Numbered from the stretch's first letter, positions 13,902 to 22,469 are shown. The stretch: 37,768 nt of DNA from an uncultured Clostridium sp. (GCA_900543885.1 UQTA01000029.1:1-37768); one strand, 5' to 3'. Translations and numbers: made by a program. The notes: generated by a model from the letters alone, not told the origin.

Positions 13902-15545
13902 ATGAGCAACTTAAAACCCATGTTATTAACAGCCTTAAAGTCCTATGACAAGTCCCAGTTTGTAAAAGACGTGACAGCAGGTATTATTGTGGCGATCATC
14001 GCCCTTCCACTGTCTATTGCTCTGGCACTGGCGTCTGGCGTAGGTCCTGAGGCAGGTATTTTTACAGCGATCGTAGCTGGATTCGTTATCTCTGCTCTTG
14101 GGGGAAGCAGTGTACAGATCGCCGGTCCAACCGCTGCATTTGCTACGATTGTAGCTGGTATCGTGGCAAGAGACGGAATGGACGGTCTTGTGATCGCGAC
14201 TGTTCTTGCAGGTGTATTCCTGATCCTGATGGGCATCTGCCGTTTCGGAAGCCTGATCAAGTTTATTCCATATACCATTACAACCGGTTTTACCTCCGGT
14301 ATCGCAGTTACCATTGTGATCGGACAGTTAAAGGATTTCTTTGGCGTGGCTTATCCGGAAGGTGTCCGTCCGATCGAAACCATGGAAAAGCTTGCAGCGT
14401 TTCTTGAAAATATAGGAACTGTCAATCCGGCAGCTCTTATTGTAGGTATTGTAAGCTTGGCGATCCTGATCGTTTCTCCTTACATATTTAAGAAGATCCC
14501 AGGTTCTCTGATCGCAGTTATCGTTGGCATTCTTATGGTAAAATTCCTTCCTTTAAAGGTTTCTACCATTGGAAATCTGTATACCATCAGTAATGCGCTC
14601 CCATCTTTCCACTTGCCGTCAGTAAACTTTGAGATCGTTCAGGCAGCGCTTCCAAATGCATTTACCATTGCTATCCTGGCAGCCATTGAATCACTGCTAT
14701 CCTGTGTTGTTGCAGATGGTATGATCAATGGAAAGCATCGTTCTGATATGGAATTAGTGGCACAGGGAGCCGGAAATATTGCTTCCGCATTATTTGGCGG
14801 TATCCCGGCTACAGGTGCCATTGCCCGTACAGCAGCTAATATTAAAAACGGCGGCCGCACACCGGTAGCAGGTATGGTACATTCCATTACCCTGGTGATC
14901 GTTCTGGTAGTACTGATGCCTTATGCAGGTATGATCCCAATGCCTACCATTGCAGCGATCCTATTTGTCGTTGCTTACAATATGTGTCAGTGGCGTACTT
15001 TCTTACAGTTAGTAAAAACAGCTCCAAAGAGTGATGTTCTGGTGCTGGTGGTAACCTTTGTGCTCACTGTATTATTTGATCTGGTAGTAGCGATCGAAGT
15101 AGGCATGATCCTTGCATGTCTGCTGTTCATCAAGAGAATGAGCGAAGAGACAAAGACAGAAAGCTGGGTATATACAGACGATGACACAGTGGCTGTTAAT
15201 GAAAATCTGCGCATGCTTCCAGCTGAGATCCGTGTTTATGAAGTAAGCGGCCCTCTGTTCTTTGGCGCTTCTGATGCCGTTGAACATATTGTAGTGGAAG
15301 AAAGTGCAAAATGTCTGGTACTGCGCATGAGAGCAGTTCCGGCACTGGACAGTACAGCAATGAATGCGCTGACTGCACTTACCAAAACCTGCGAAAGCAA
15401 GGGAGTGACAGTAGTATTTTCTCATGTAAATGAGCAGCCTATGAAGGCAATGAAAAAGGCTGGATTTGTTGCTCTTGCAGGTGAAGAGAACTTCTGCCCG
15501 AATATTACATCTGCCCTGGAGAGAGCAGAAGAGATCATTAAATAA
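13902..15545 (+). CDS. SulP (SLC26) family anion transporter with STAS domain
   Basis: A 547-residue protein. The N-terminal ~420 residues are a multi-helix SulP core with the signature DVTAGIIVAIIALPLSIALALASG and GSSVQIAGPTAAFATIVAGI. The C-terminal ~100 residues form a cytoplasmic STAS domain with LVLRMRAVPALDSTAMNAL, carrying the DST motif phosphorylated in anti-sigma antagonist relatives. Substrates of the family include sulfate, bicarbonate and dicarboxylates; the sequence does not decide which. AAAGGACAAAGG precedes the start. It is a single-gene unit with its own extended -10 promoter and a shared bidirectional terminator. Confidence 0.92.
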   Translation: MSNLKPMLLTALKSYDKSQFVKDVTAGIIVAIIALPLSIALALASGVGPEAGIFTAIVAGFVISALGGSSVQIAGPTAAFATIVAGIVARDGMDGLVIATVLAGVFLILMGICRFGSLIKFIPYTITTGFTSGIAVTIVIGQLKDFFGVAYPEGVRPIETMEKLAAFLENIGTVNPAALIVGIVSLAILIVSPYIFKKIPGSLIAVIVGILMVKFLPLKVSTIGNLYTISNALPSFHLPSVNFEIVQAALPNAFTIAILAAIESLLSCVVADGMINGKHRSDMELVAQGAGNIASALFGGIPATGAIARTAANIKNGGRTPVAGMVHSITLVIVLVVLMPYAGMIPMPTIAAILFVVAYNMCQWRTFLQLVKTAPKSDVLVLVVTFVLTVLFDLVVAIEVGMILACLLFIKRMSEETKTESWVYTDDDTVAVNENLRMLPAEIRVYEVSGPLFFGASDAVEHIVVEESAKCLVLRMRAVPALDSTAMNALTALTKTCESKGVTVVFSHVNEQPMKAMKKAGFVALAGEENFCPNITSALERAEEIIK

Positions 15546-15607
15546 TATATTTGTTTTTCTTGGGCCATTAACGAAGGTCTCGCCTGCGCATAAGATATAA
15601 CATAAAT

Positions 15608-15658
15608 AAAAAGCCAGAAAGCTCTGTGACAGATATCACAGCAGCTTTCTGGCTTTTA
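15608..15658. terminator. Bidirectional terminator between sulP and MATE gene
   Basis: AAAAGCCAGAAAGCT (from ~15609) pairs with AGCTTTCTGGCTTTT (to ~15657), with an inner CTGTGA/TCACAG extension and a small loop. It has A-rich and T-rich flanks on either side and so works in both directions. The minus-strand MATE gene stops inside it: its last codons (IKARKLL) form one arm. Confidence 0.9.
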
Positions 15659-16946
15659 TAATAAGTGGAATGACCATAAGTATCCATACGATAGGTTCAG
15701 CCATAATGATGCCCCAATAATGGAAAATGCGAGCAAGAACCAGGGCAGCGATGATTTTTCCAATCAATTCGATCATACTGGAAAAGACGGGAGTAATGTG
15801 ATCTCCCATTCCTTGAAGTCCGTTTCTTAAAACAGAAATAGCAGCAGGTGCAAAATAAAAGAGAGAATCGGTTTTCAAGTACCAGGAGGCATTGGAAAGA
15901 ACTGCAGGGTTTTGAGAGCCTGTTACAAGGCTGATCAGATTTGGTGCAATTGTATAACTTAAGAGCATCATTCCAATGGACCAGATCCATGTAATGAGAA
16001 GTGCCTGGCGTATACCTGTGCAGATACGGTCTTTTTTTCCGGCACCCATATTCTGTCCACAGTAAGTAGCCATGGTTACTCCCATAACAGAGAAGGGAAG
16101 CATGAAAAATTCTGTAATCTTGCGGGCTGCTGTGTGGGCAACGATAATGTCCTGACCAAAAGTATTGATAGCACATTGAAGGGACAATGTTCCGAAAAAT
16201 ACAAGGGACATCATGGCGGCCATGGAAAGACCGGAAGTATACAGATCCTTTATTTCCTGAAACTCCAGTTTGAAATCAGCAGGAGTAAAACGGAAAACAG
16301 GATATCGTTTAAACATATAAATCAGGCTTATAATGGCGGAAAGTGATTGGGACAACACTGTGGCCCAGGCAGCTCCGGCAACGCCGAAGCCAAATTTCAA
16401 AATAAAAAGCAAGTCTAAGGCAACATTTAATCCTGCCGCAAACAGCAGGAACAAAAGCGGGGCAGCAGTATCACCTACTGCACGTAAAACAGAGGCACAG
16501 CCATTATAAAGCATGGTAGCTAACAGTCCCAAAAGAATGACCTTTATGTAGTCATCAGCCTGATCCATTAAGCTGTCCGGCACATTTAACAGATGCAGTA
16601 TAAAAGGCAGACTGGCAACACAGATACAGGTAAGGAGAAAAGCTGTGATCGTACCTAAAAGCAGACATCCGGCCCCATATCGTGTCACTCCACGTTTGCG
16701 TCCGGCGCCAAACTGATGGGCGATCAAAAGAGAAAAACCATTGGTCAGTCCGGATAAAAAACCGATAAATAAGGTGCTGATCGAAGTGGTAGCTCCTACA
16801 GCTGCCAGTGCCGATTCACCTAAGGTGCTGCCAACTACGCGGGTATCTGCCAGACTGTAGCATAATTGGAAAATATTTCCAAGGGCAATGGGAATCATAA
16901 AAGAAATCATTACCTTGGAAGGGGATCCTTTTGTTAAGTCTTTCAT
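15636..16946 (-). CDS. MATE family multidrug/metabolite exporter
   Basis: A 436-residue, ~12-helix membrane protein of the MATE (NorM/DinF-like) family, driven by Na+ or H+. Seen: N-terminal GSPSKVMISFMIPIALGNIFQLCYSLADTRVVGSTLGE, the usual first-helix signature, and internal repeat symmetry with GQNMGAGKKDRI at the start of the second half. Length is typical. The start is at 16946, preceded on its strand by AAAAGAG. It converges on sulP, and its stop codon lies inside the shared terminator. The region just upstream is a family A repeat, so its promoter must lie within or beyond that repeat. Substrate unknown. Confidence 0.92.
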   Translation of the reverse strand: MKDLTKGSPSKVMISFMIPIALGNIFQLCYSLADTRVVGSTLGESALAAVGATTSISTLFIGFLSGLTNGFSLLIAHQFGAGRKRGVTRYGAGCLLLGTITAFLLTCICVASLPFILHLLNVPDSLMDQADDYIKVILLGLLATMLYNGCASVLRAVGDTAAPLLFLLFAAGLNVALDLLFILKFGFGVAGAAWATVLSQSLSAIISLIYMFKRYPVFRFTPADFKLEFQEIKDLYTSGLSMAAMMSLVFFGTLSLQCAINTFGQDIIVAHTAARKITEFFMLPFSVMGVTMATYCGQNMGAGKKDRICTGIRQALLITWIWSIGMMLLSYTIAPNLISLVTGSQNPAVLSNASWYLKTDSLFYFAPAAISVLRNGLQGMGDHITPVFSSMIELIGKIIAALVLARIFHYWGIIMAEPIVWILMVIPLIIKARKLL

Positions 16947-16981
16947 AATAATACTCTTTTCTGATTTTGTTATAATTTTTT

Positions 16982-17133
16982 GTTTACAATTCAGCCTTGC
17001 GAAGATTTAGGGGCAAAAGCACGTTGAAAGCTTGTTTTCATAAGTGCTTTTGACCCTGGATCTTCATAAGACGGACGTCCAAAGCTTCTTGTCCGCTGCA
17101 AGCGGGCAAGAAGATGCAAGGCTGAACTGTAAC
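16982..17133. repeat. Palindromic mobile repeat (MITE-like), family A, copy 2 (inverted)
   Basis: A ~150-bp element with ends GTTTACAATTCAGCCTTGC and GCAAGGCTGAACTGTAAC, in reverse orientation to the copy at 6111-6261. The body matches throughout, including the hairpin arm (GCTTCTTGTCCGC / GCGGGCAAGAAG). A peptide frame through it mirrors the one in copy 1 and is spurious. It lies immediately upstream of the minus-strand MATE gene, just as copy 1 lies immediately upstream of sufC. Confidence 0.88.
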
Positions 17134-17238
17134 ATTTTTTGTGTGATGGGGATCCGGCAGCAGGCTGCTGCCGAACTTTGTGTATAGTATCATAAAAGAG
17201 AAAAAGACGCAATGAAAGATAATAAAAGGTTGGTATTT

Positions 17239-17916
17239 TTAAAGATGTTCAGATAAGGCAGAGGTTTTGATAAAATCTGCAGTGTGAAGCCAGTTATCCC
17301 GCATATTTTTCAAAGCAGTTTCCAAATCTTTTTGTATAAGTGCGTTTATTATTTTTTTGTGTTCTTGATAGGATTGAAGATAATTGCTTTTTTCGTACAC
17401 AAAAATTGATTCAGCTCTTAAAGTGTGGACATGTAAAATCTCAAAAAAATAGGTCAAGAACTCACTGTCGGCCAATTGAAAGATTAAGGTATGAAACTGA
17501 CGGTCAATTTCAGTAAGTTTCGTAAAATCAGAACTTTTTGCAATTTGGGCATAAGATTCATTTAACTCATTTAAATGCTCTAAGTGTTCCTGAGTCAGGT
17601 TGGGGAAAGCAAATTTTAAAGCGAGACAGTTTAATTCAGCTAGAATATCATAAGCTTTTAAAGTTTGTGCATAATCAATAGGTGTAACACTGCTTCCTTT
17701 ACCTGGAATAATGTTGATGAGTTTCTGATCAGATAGAAGCTGCATTGCTTCCCGAACAGGAGTACGACTGACAGAAAAATATTGCGAAACATCCTGGTCG
17801 TTGATCTTTTCATTTGGGCGTAAGGTACCGTTTATGATCCAATTTCGCAGTTGAATATAAACCAGTTCTTTTGCCGACATACGTTTTTTGATTGGTAGGG
17901 TGGTTGGTAAGGGCAT
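17239..17916 (-). CDS. GntR family (FCD subfamily) transcriptional regulator
   Basis: A 225-residue protein. The N-terminal winged HTH (AKELVYIQLRNWIINGTLRPNEKINDQDVSQYF, SRTPVREAMQLL) is followed by an all-helical FCD ligand domain (~85-215) with the conserved acidic and His residues that hold a metal/ligand (FDRQFH-type segment EIDRQFHTLIF). On its strand GAAAGGA precedes the start. It is divergent from the YfcC carrier and M20 hydrolase genes, with a TGCAATATATTGCA palindrome over the intervening promoter, so it probably represses them until the substrate, an organic or amino acid, binds. Confidence 0.9.
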   Translation of the reverse strand: MPLPTTLPIKKRMSAKELVYIQLRNWIINGTLRPNEKINDQDVSQYFSVSRTPVREAMQLLSDQKLINIIPGKGSSVTPIDYAQTLKAYDILAELNCLALKFAFPNLTQEHLEHLNELNESYAQIAKSSDFTKLTEIDRQFHTLIFQLADSEFLTYFFEILHVHTLRAESIFVYEKSNYLQSYQEHKKIINALIQKDLETALKNMRDNWLHTADFIKTSALSEHL

Positions 17917-18000
17917 AATACTCAGTCCTTTCTTTTTAGTGTGATATTAGTAATAAAAATAGTTATTATGCATAAAAAATATTAATTTGCGCGATATATA

Positions 18001-18060
18001 TTGACTATTATAACCTAAGCGTGATATATTTTCAATATGATGTATGCAATATATTGCACA
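18001..18060 (+). promoter_or_regulatory. Promoter and GntR operator for carrier/hydrolase operon
   Basis: TTGACT (18001-18006) and TATATT (18025-18030) form a plausible promoter with 18-bp spacing. Just downstream lies a perfect 14-bp palindrome TGCAATATATTGCA (18045-18058) inside a longer imperfect one, placed to block initiation or early elongation. A related half-site, TTGCATACAA, recurs at 18120-18129. The operator assignment to the divergent GntR protein is inference. Confidence 0.55.
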
Positions 18061-18160
18061 AAATATTTTTTTAAATAATATTAAAAATGTGAAAAATGGA
18101 GGTGAAAATTATAGCCGTATTGCATACAAAAGCGTTTAAGTTGCTGTAAGGGGTGAGAAT

Positions 18161-18271
18161 ATGGAGAAATGTAAAATCAGCATATTTGAAACATGCGGGA
18201 CATCAGGGGTGACGTGGGAAGAATTGACCTGGAATATGTCCTTGATTGAGAAAATAGCTGAAGTTAACTAA
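18161..18271 (+). CDS. Possible 36-residue small protein in the leader of the carrier operon
   Basis: ATG 18161 follows the strong ribosome binding site AAGGGGTGAG by 5 nt and runs to TAA 18269. The product starts MEKCKISIFETCGTSGVTW and is acidic with three Trp/Cys-rich patches but no membrane segment. It sits in the 490-bp gap between regulator and carrier, on the transcript of the carrier. It could be a regulatory leader peptide or the start of a deleted gene; I recognise no family. An inverted pair ACATCAGG (18200-18207) / CCTGATGT (18276-18283) spans its second half. The rest of the gap up to 18405 shows nothing else convincing. Confidence 0.35.
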   Translation: MEKCKISIFETCGTSGVTWEELTWNMSLIEKIAEVN

Positions 18272-18405
18272 AAGTCCTGATGTTCTTTGCTTTTGACAAA
18301 AGGGGATGCAGATTGAAGGAACAGAACAATAGAAAAATTGTCAGGGGCAGTTACGATTCAATTCCTTAAGCACAGGTAAAAGGTTTCAAATGGAGGAAAG
18401 TCACA

Positions 18406-19809
18406 ATGAATGAAAAGAAAAAATTTCAAATGCCGCATATATTTATTATTCTGTATGCAATCATATTAGTCATTGCCGCATTGAGTTATATCTTACCGGC
18501 AGGTGAGTATACCAGAGTATTAGATCCAAACACGGGAAGAGAAATTATTGATCCGAATTCATATCATGTAATCGCATCAACACCAACTACAGTGATGCAG
18601 CTGTTTCAGGCATTTCCATCGGGATTTGTAGAGGCTGGCTGGGTTGTTGTATTAACTTTTTGCGTATGTGGTGGCTTTTACATGGTGAATAAAAGTGGTG
18701 CTATTGGTGGTGTTATTACTTGGTTATCAAACAAGTTAAAAGATAAAGGCATCATTATTATTCCAATTTTAATGGTTACGTTTGCAACTATTGATTGCTT
18801 TATTGGTATGTGCGAATTATGCATGGTTTATGTGCCGATTATATTGCCGCTTATGCTTATGTTAGGATTTGACTCTATGACAGCTTGCGCAACAGCATTG
18901 TGCGGTTCTGCTATTGGCTTTACATCTGCGCTGGCAAATCCGTTTACAACCATTATAGGACAGAAAATTGCAGGCCTTCCACTTCTGTCTGGCTGGCAAT
19001 ATCGTTTGATTTCTATGATCGTGGTAGGAGCTATAGGTATTGCTTATGTTATGCGATATGCAAGCATGGTAAAAAAGGATCCAACAAAGTCTCTGGTTTA
19101 TGAGTCTGATCTGGAATTAAGAAAACAATTGGATTTGGATAATAAAACGGAATATAATTTAAATTTCAGACAAAAATTAGCGGGCATTATTGCATTGGTA
19201 TTATTTGTCATCATGATTGTTGGTGTATTCAAATGGGGATGGGATCTTCCTCAGATTGGCGGCATCTTTATGGCAATGGGAATTGTGTCTGGTCTTGTAG
19301 CGGGTATGACAGGTAATGAGCTTTGCGAAACATTCCTGGAAGGTTGTCAGCAGGTGCTTTTGGGTGCTTTGATTGTTGGACTTTCCCGTGGTGTTTCGGT
19401 TGTAATGAGTGATGCACATATTACAGATACAATCATTCATGGATTGGCTATGGTACTTCAGAGTCTTCCTGGTTCTGTTACCGCAGTTGGTATGCTGATT
19501 GTACAGACTATGTTGAATTTCCTGATTCCATCTGGTTCTGGACAGACAGTTGTTACAATGCCGATTATGGCGCCTTTAGCAGATCTGGTAGGTGTCACAA
19601 GACAGACAGCAGTTTTAGCTCTTCAGTATGGTGATGGTTTTTCTAATATTTTCTATCCGGTAAGCGGATATTTTATGGCGACGATTGCGTTGGGACATGT
19701 GCCATATGATAAATGGATCAAACGTATGCTTCCGTTGTTCGGAATGTGGACACTGGTTGCTGCTGTATTTATGATAATTGCCCAGATTATCCAGTGGGGA
19801 CCATTCTAA
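18406..19809 (+). CDS. YfcC/DcuC-superfamily carrier (C4-dicarboxylate or peptide/amino acid type)
   Basis: A 467-residue, ~12-helix membrane protein of the YfcC/ArcD-like group within the DcuC/IT superfamily. Seen: N-terminal PHIFIILYAIILVIAALSYILPAGEYTR, the PAGEY(T/E)R hallmark, and C-terminal IPSGSGQTVVTMPIMAPLADLVGVTRQ with QYGDGFSNIFYPVSG, both strongly conserved in the family. GGAGGAAAG lies before the start. It is followed by an M20 hydrolase gene 42 nt downstream. This pairing is common for uptake of a dipeptide or N-acyl/carbamoyl amino acid that the hydrolase then splits (inference). The substrate cannot be read from sequence. Confidence 0.88.
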   Translation: MNEKKKFQMPHIFIILYAIILVIAALSYILPAGEYTRVLDPNTGREIIDPNSYHVIASTPTTVMQLFQAFPSGFVEAGWVVVLTFCVCGGFYMVNKSGAIGGVITWLSNKLKDKGIIIIPILMVTFATIDCFIGMCELCMVYVPIILPLMLMLGFDSMTACATALCGSAIGFTSALANPFTTIIGQKIAGLPLLSGWQYRLISMIVVGAIGIAYVMRYASMVKKDPTKSLVYESDLELRKQLDLDNKTEYNLNFRQKLAGIIALVLFVIMIVGVFKWGWDLPQIGGIFMAMGIVSGLVAGMTGNELCETFLEGCQQVLLGALIVGLSRGVSVVMSDAHITDTIIHGLAMVLQSLPGSVTAVGMLIVQTMLNFLIPSGSGQTVVTMPIMAPLADLVGVTRQTAVLALQYGDGFSNIFYPVSGYFMATIALGHVPYDKWIKRMLPLFGMWTLVAAVFMIIAQIIQWGPF

Positions 19810-19851
19810 AATTTAATTTGAAGAATTGTTTGGAAATGTGGAGAAATAATA

Positions 19852-21024
19852 ATGAGCGCGAGTATGAATGAAGTTTTTGAGAGAATCAAAAATGATGTAA
19901 TTGATTTTGCACAGAAAATAGTACAGACGAAAAGTATGACATGCGATGAGGTGAATGTGGCAAAGCTTGTAAAGGAAAAAATGGAAGAACTTGGATATGA
20001 TGAAGTTACAATAGATGCCACAGGTAATGTTTTGGGAAGAATCGGATATGGTGCTAAAAAAATATTATTTGATTCGCATATGGATACAGTAACAGTTATT
20101 GATTCAGATCAGTGGGCAGATGACCCATATGGCGGTATTATAAAGGATGGAAAGCTTTATGGACGCGGGTCTGTGGATATGAAGTGTCCACTTGTGGCTT
20201 CTATATATGGTGCTTATGTAGCTAAAGAAATGGGGATTCCCAAAGATACAAGCGTATATGTGTCTGCTTCTGTTATGGAAGAGGATTATGATGGGGAAGC
20301 AGTCCGCCTATTACTTACAGAAAATCCAATTCACCCGGATTGGGTAGTTATCTGTGAACCTACGAATATGAAAGTGGGAGTAGGGCATAGAGGACGTGCC
20401 CTGATTGAAATAAAGATGGCGGGTAAAGGCTGCCACGCGAGCAATCCAGATAATGGAATTAACCCAGTGTATTTGATGACGGAAGTTATCAAAAGAGTAG
20501 AGCAGGACGCGGAGCAGTTAAAGAAAATGCCAGGAGAAAAAGGTTCTGTAGCAATTACTAATATTTATTGCAGTACAGCTTCCAATAACTCTGTACCTCA
20601 GGATGCTACAATTATTCTGGATAGAAGATTGGCATTGGGAGAGACAGAGGAAAGCGTAGGGAAAGAAATGGAGGATATTGTAGTTGGTACAGGAGCAAGT
20701 TGGCAGTATAGCGACATTCCAGGAAAAAGTTGGACTGGAAAAGATTTCCTGTTCCATTCATTCCTTCCAGCTTGGACTATAGAGAAAGAACATCCATTGG
20801 TAGTGGGGGCAGCTAAAGCCTATGAGGAAGTAAAAGCACAGTCGCCGGAATTGTTCCGCATGCAAGCAAGTACCAATGGGGTTACAACTGCTGGATTGAT
20901 GCACATTCCGACAATCGTATTTGGACCTGGTGATTTGGCAATGGCACATGCAAGAGACGAGTACTGTGAAATTGATAGTATGTTAGATGCGGTGAAGATA
21001 TATGCAGTATTGTGTTGCCTGTAA
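19852..21024 (+). CDS. M20 family metallohydrolase, YgeY type
   Basis: A 390-residue cytosolic zinc hydrolase of the M20 peptidase/deacylase family, closest by motif to YgeY. Metal and catalytic residues appear in order: FDSHMDTV (His and Asp), YGRGSVDMK (bridging Asp), VMEEDYDGEA (general-base Glu plus ligand), ICEPTN (ligand) and MAHARDEY (last His). GHRGRALIEIKMAGKGCHAS begins the lid/dimerisation domain. YgeY proteins are often linked to selenium-dependent purine or diaminopropionate catabolism, but no such genes occur here. The ATG at 19852 is preferred over the one four codons later, as GGAG lies 10 nt before it. Probably co-transcribed with the YfcC-type carrier under GntR control. Confidence 0.88.
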   Translation: MSASMNEVFERIKNDVIDFAQKIVQTKSMTCDEVNVAKLVKEKMEELGYDEVTIDATGNVLGRIGYGAKKILFDSHMDTVTVIDSDQWADDPYGGIIKDGKLYGRGSVDMKCPLVASIYGAYVAKEMGIPKDTSVYVSASVMEEDYDGEAVRLLLTENPIHPDWVVICEPTNMKVGVGHRGRALIEIKMAGKGCHASNPDNGINPVYLMTEVIKRVEQDAEQLKKMPGEKGSVAITNIYCSTASNNSVPQDATIILDRRLALGETEESVGKEMEDIVVGTGASWQYSDIPGKSWTGKDFLFHSFLPAWTIEKEHPLVVGAAKAYEEVKAQSPELFRMQASTNGVTTAGLMHIPTIVFGPGDLAMAHARDEYCEIDSMLDAVKIYAVLCCL

Positions 21025-21072
21025 ATAAAATTAATATAGGTCATATCACCTGTCTTTTGAAGTTGAGATGAA

Positions 21073-21118
21073 AAACAGTGCTAAGTTATGGATTAAAATC
21101 TGTGACTTAGCACTGTTT
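21073..21118 (+). terminator. Terminator-like stem-loop after M20 hydrolase gene
   Basis: AAACAGTGCTAAGT (21073-21086) pairs perfectly with ACTTAGCACTGTTT (21105-21118) over 14 bp with an 18-nt loop. Only TTT follows, so it may be weak, but the position at the operon end fits. Confidence 0.7.
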
Positions 21119-21172
21119 GCAGTTGCTGGAAATAGAATTTAGTGCAGTTTGTTTGAAATTCTACATAATAGT

Positions 21173-21200
21173 TTGGAGTTTTGGAAAAAAAGAGTATAAT
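21173..21200 (+). promoter_or_regulatory. Sigma-70-type promoter of mmuM
   Basis: TTGGAG (21173-21178) and TATAAT (21195-21200) with 16-bp spacing lie 30 nt before the mmuM start codon. Confidence 0.65.
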
Positions 21201-21229
21201 ACATAAAAAAGCAGGAGGAAAAACTGACT

Positions 21230-22237
21230 ATGAACAAGAAACGAACCTCGTTAGAGGAAACATTGGCAGCATCGCCGCTGCTTGTATTAGATGGTTCTAT
21301 GTCTACCCCTTTAGAAAATATGGGAGTAGGCTTAAATACAAAACTCTGGACGGCAAGAGCTCTGGCTGATTGTCCGGAAAAAATCAAACAGGTGCATAAG
21401 AATTATTTAAAAGCAGGAGCAGACTGCGGGATTACCTGCAGTTATCAGGCAACGATACCAGGACTTATGGGGATCGGATATACAAAGGAACAGGCAGAAG
21501 AACTGATTGTTAAAAGTGTTGGGATCTTTCAGGAAGCAAGAGAAGAGTGGTGGCAGGAAGAAGGAAAAGATGGGAAGCGGGTGTGGCCTTTGTGTCTGGC
21601 AAGTGTGGGACCTTATGGGGCATATCTGGCGGATGGCTCTGAATACAGGGGAAATTATGGGGTATCAGAAGAGACTCTTTATGAGTTTCATAAGCACAGA
21701 ATGGAGCTTCTGTGGGAAGCAGGAGCGGATCTGCTTCTTATGGAAACGCAGCCATCTTTGAAAGAAGCACTGACAGAAGCGAAGATTGCGGAAGAAATAG
21801 GGGCAGATTACTGGATCAGCTTTTCGTGCATGGATGAAAAACATATTAACGAAGGAGAAAAGATCGCTGAATGTGCAAAAATATTTTCTCAGGATGCGTA
21901 TAAGTATCCTCATCTTAAAATGCTGGGGGTCAATTGTACAAAACCTGTCTATATAAGCAGACTGATCCGGGAATTGCGTGCTGGTACAGATCTGCCCATT
22001 GCAGTTTATCCAAACAGCGGTGAAGAATATGATCCTATCACCAAAACCTGGCACGGAACCAATGACAAGCGTACTTTTTATGATTATGCGCTGTCTTATT
22101 TCCAAAATGGAGCAACAGCAGTCGGCGGATGCTGCACTACAGTAGAAAGTCACATCAGACAGGCGGCAGAGGCAAGACGGGATTTTGAAAAGATGGAAAA
22201 TGCAGAAAATAGAAAAATTCCTCTTGCAATTTCCTAA
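21230..22237 (+). CDS. mmuM: Homocysteine S-methyltransferase
   Basis: A 335-residue cytosolic, zinc-dependent methyltransferase that makes methionine from homocysteine using S-methylmethionine or S-adenosylmethionine. The beta/alpha barrel begins with LVLDGSMSTPLENMG (family LDGALAT). The zinc ligands are present: C236 (GVNCTKP) and C301-C302 (VGGCCTT). CSYQATIPG, LLMETQPS and YPNSGE are further family segments. AGGAGG lies 9 nt before the start. It is a single-gene unit between the M20 hydrolase terminator and the FMN riboswitch. No methylmethionine permease (mmuP) is beside it. Confidence 0.93.
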   Translation: MNKKRTSLEETLAASPLLVLDGSMSTPLENMGVGLNTKLWTARALADCPEKIKQVHKNYLKAGADCGITCSYQATIPGLMGIGYTKEQAEELIVKSVGIFQEAREEWWQEEGKDGKRVWPLCLASVGPYGAYLADGSEYRGNYGVSEETLYEFHKHRMELLWEAGADLLLMETQPSLKEALTEAKIAEEIGADYWISFSCMDEKHINEGEKIAECAKIFSQDAYKYPHLKMLGVNCTKPVYISRLIRELRAGTDLPIAVYPNSGEEYDPITKTWHGTNDKRTFYDYALSYFQNGATAVGGCCTTVESHIRQAAEARRDFEKMENAENRKIPLAIS

Positions 22238-22273
22238 AAACAGTACTATAGTTATGACTAACAAGTGAATACA

Positions 22274-22380
22274 ATCTTCAGGGCGGGGTGTGATTCCCCA
22301 CCGGTGGTATAGCCCATGAGCCGTAAGGCATGATTCGGTGTGATTCCGAGGCCGACAGTAAAGTCTGGATGAAAGAAGAT
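22274..22380 (+). promoter_or_regulatory. FMN riboswitch (RFN element)
   Basis: A 107-nt aptamer with the conserved RFN features: closing stem ATCTTC (22274) / GAAGAT (to 22380), GGGCGGGGTGTGATTCCCC, ACCGGTGGTA, AGCCC(A)TGAGCC, and GGTGTGATTCCGAGGCCGACAGT followed by AGTCTGGATGAAAGAAG. It lies upstream of ribD-ribE-ribBA-ribH and turns off riboflavin synthesis when FMN is abundant. A terminator follows 50 nt downstream, giving transcriptional control. Confidence 0.98.
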
Positions 22381-22412
22381 GAGAAGACAGAATAGAAGAT
22401 ATATATATTATC

Positions 22413-22469
22413 AGATATTTGTTGAATATCAGCTCTGGAACAGTGATTGTTTCAGAGCTTTTTGTTTTT
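22413..22469 (+). terminator. FMN riboswitch expression-platform terminator
   Basis: AGCTCTGGAACA (22431-22442) pairs with TGTTTCAGAGCT (22448-22459) around a 5-nt loop, followed by TTTTTGTTTTT. A smaller hairpin GATATT/AATATC (22414-22430) abuts it and may be part of the switching structure. Confidence 0.9.

Noticed and set aside
16991..17212. 73-codon minus-strand frame with a peptide similar to the one at 6.1 kb
   Set aside because: It is a translation of the inverted repeat copy; no ribosome binding site and no protein-like constraint.
18096..18149. 17-codon frame starting MEVKIIAVLH upstream of the small ORF
   Set aside because: Its GGAGG lies inside the frame rather than before the start, and no plausible start is correctly spaced; too short to support.
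22238..22273. Terminator for mmuM ahead of the FMN riboswitch
   Set aside because: No stem-loop with a T tract is present in this short gap, so read-through from mmuM into the riboswitch leader cannot be excluded.
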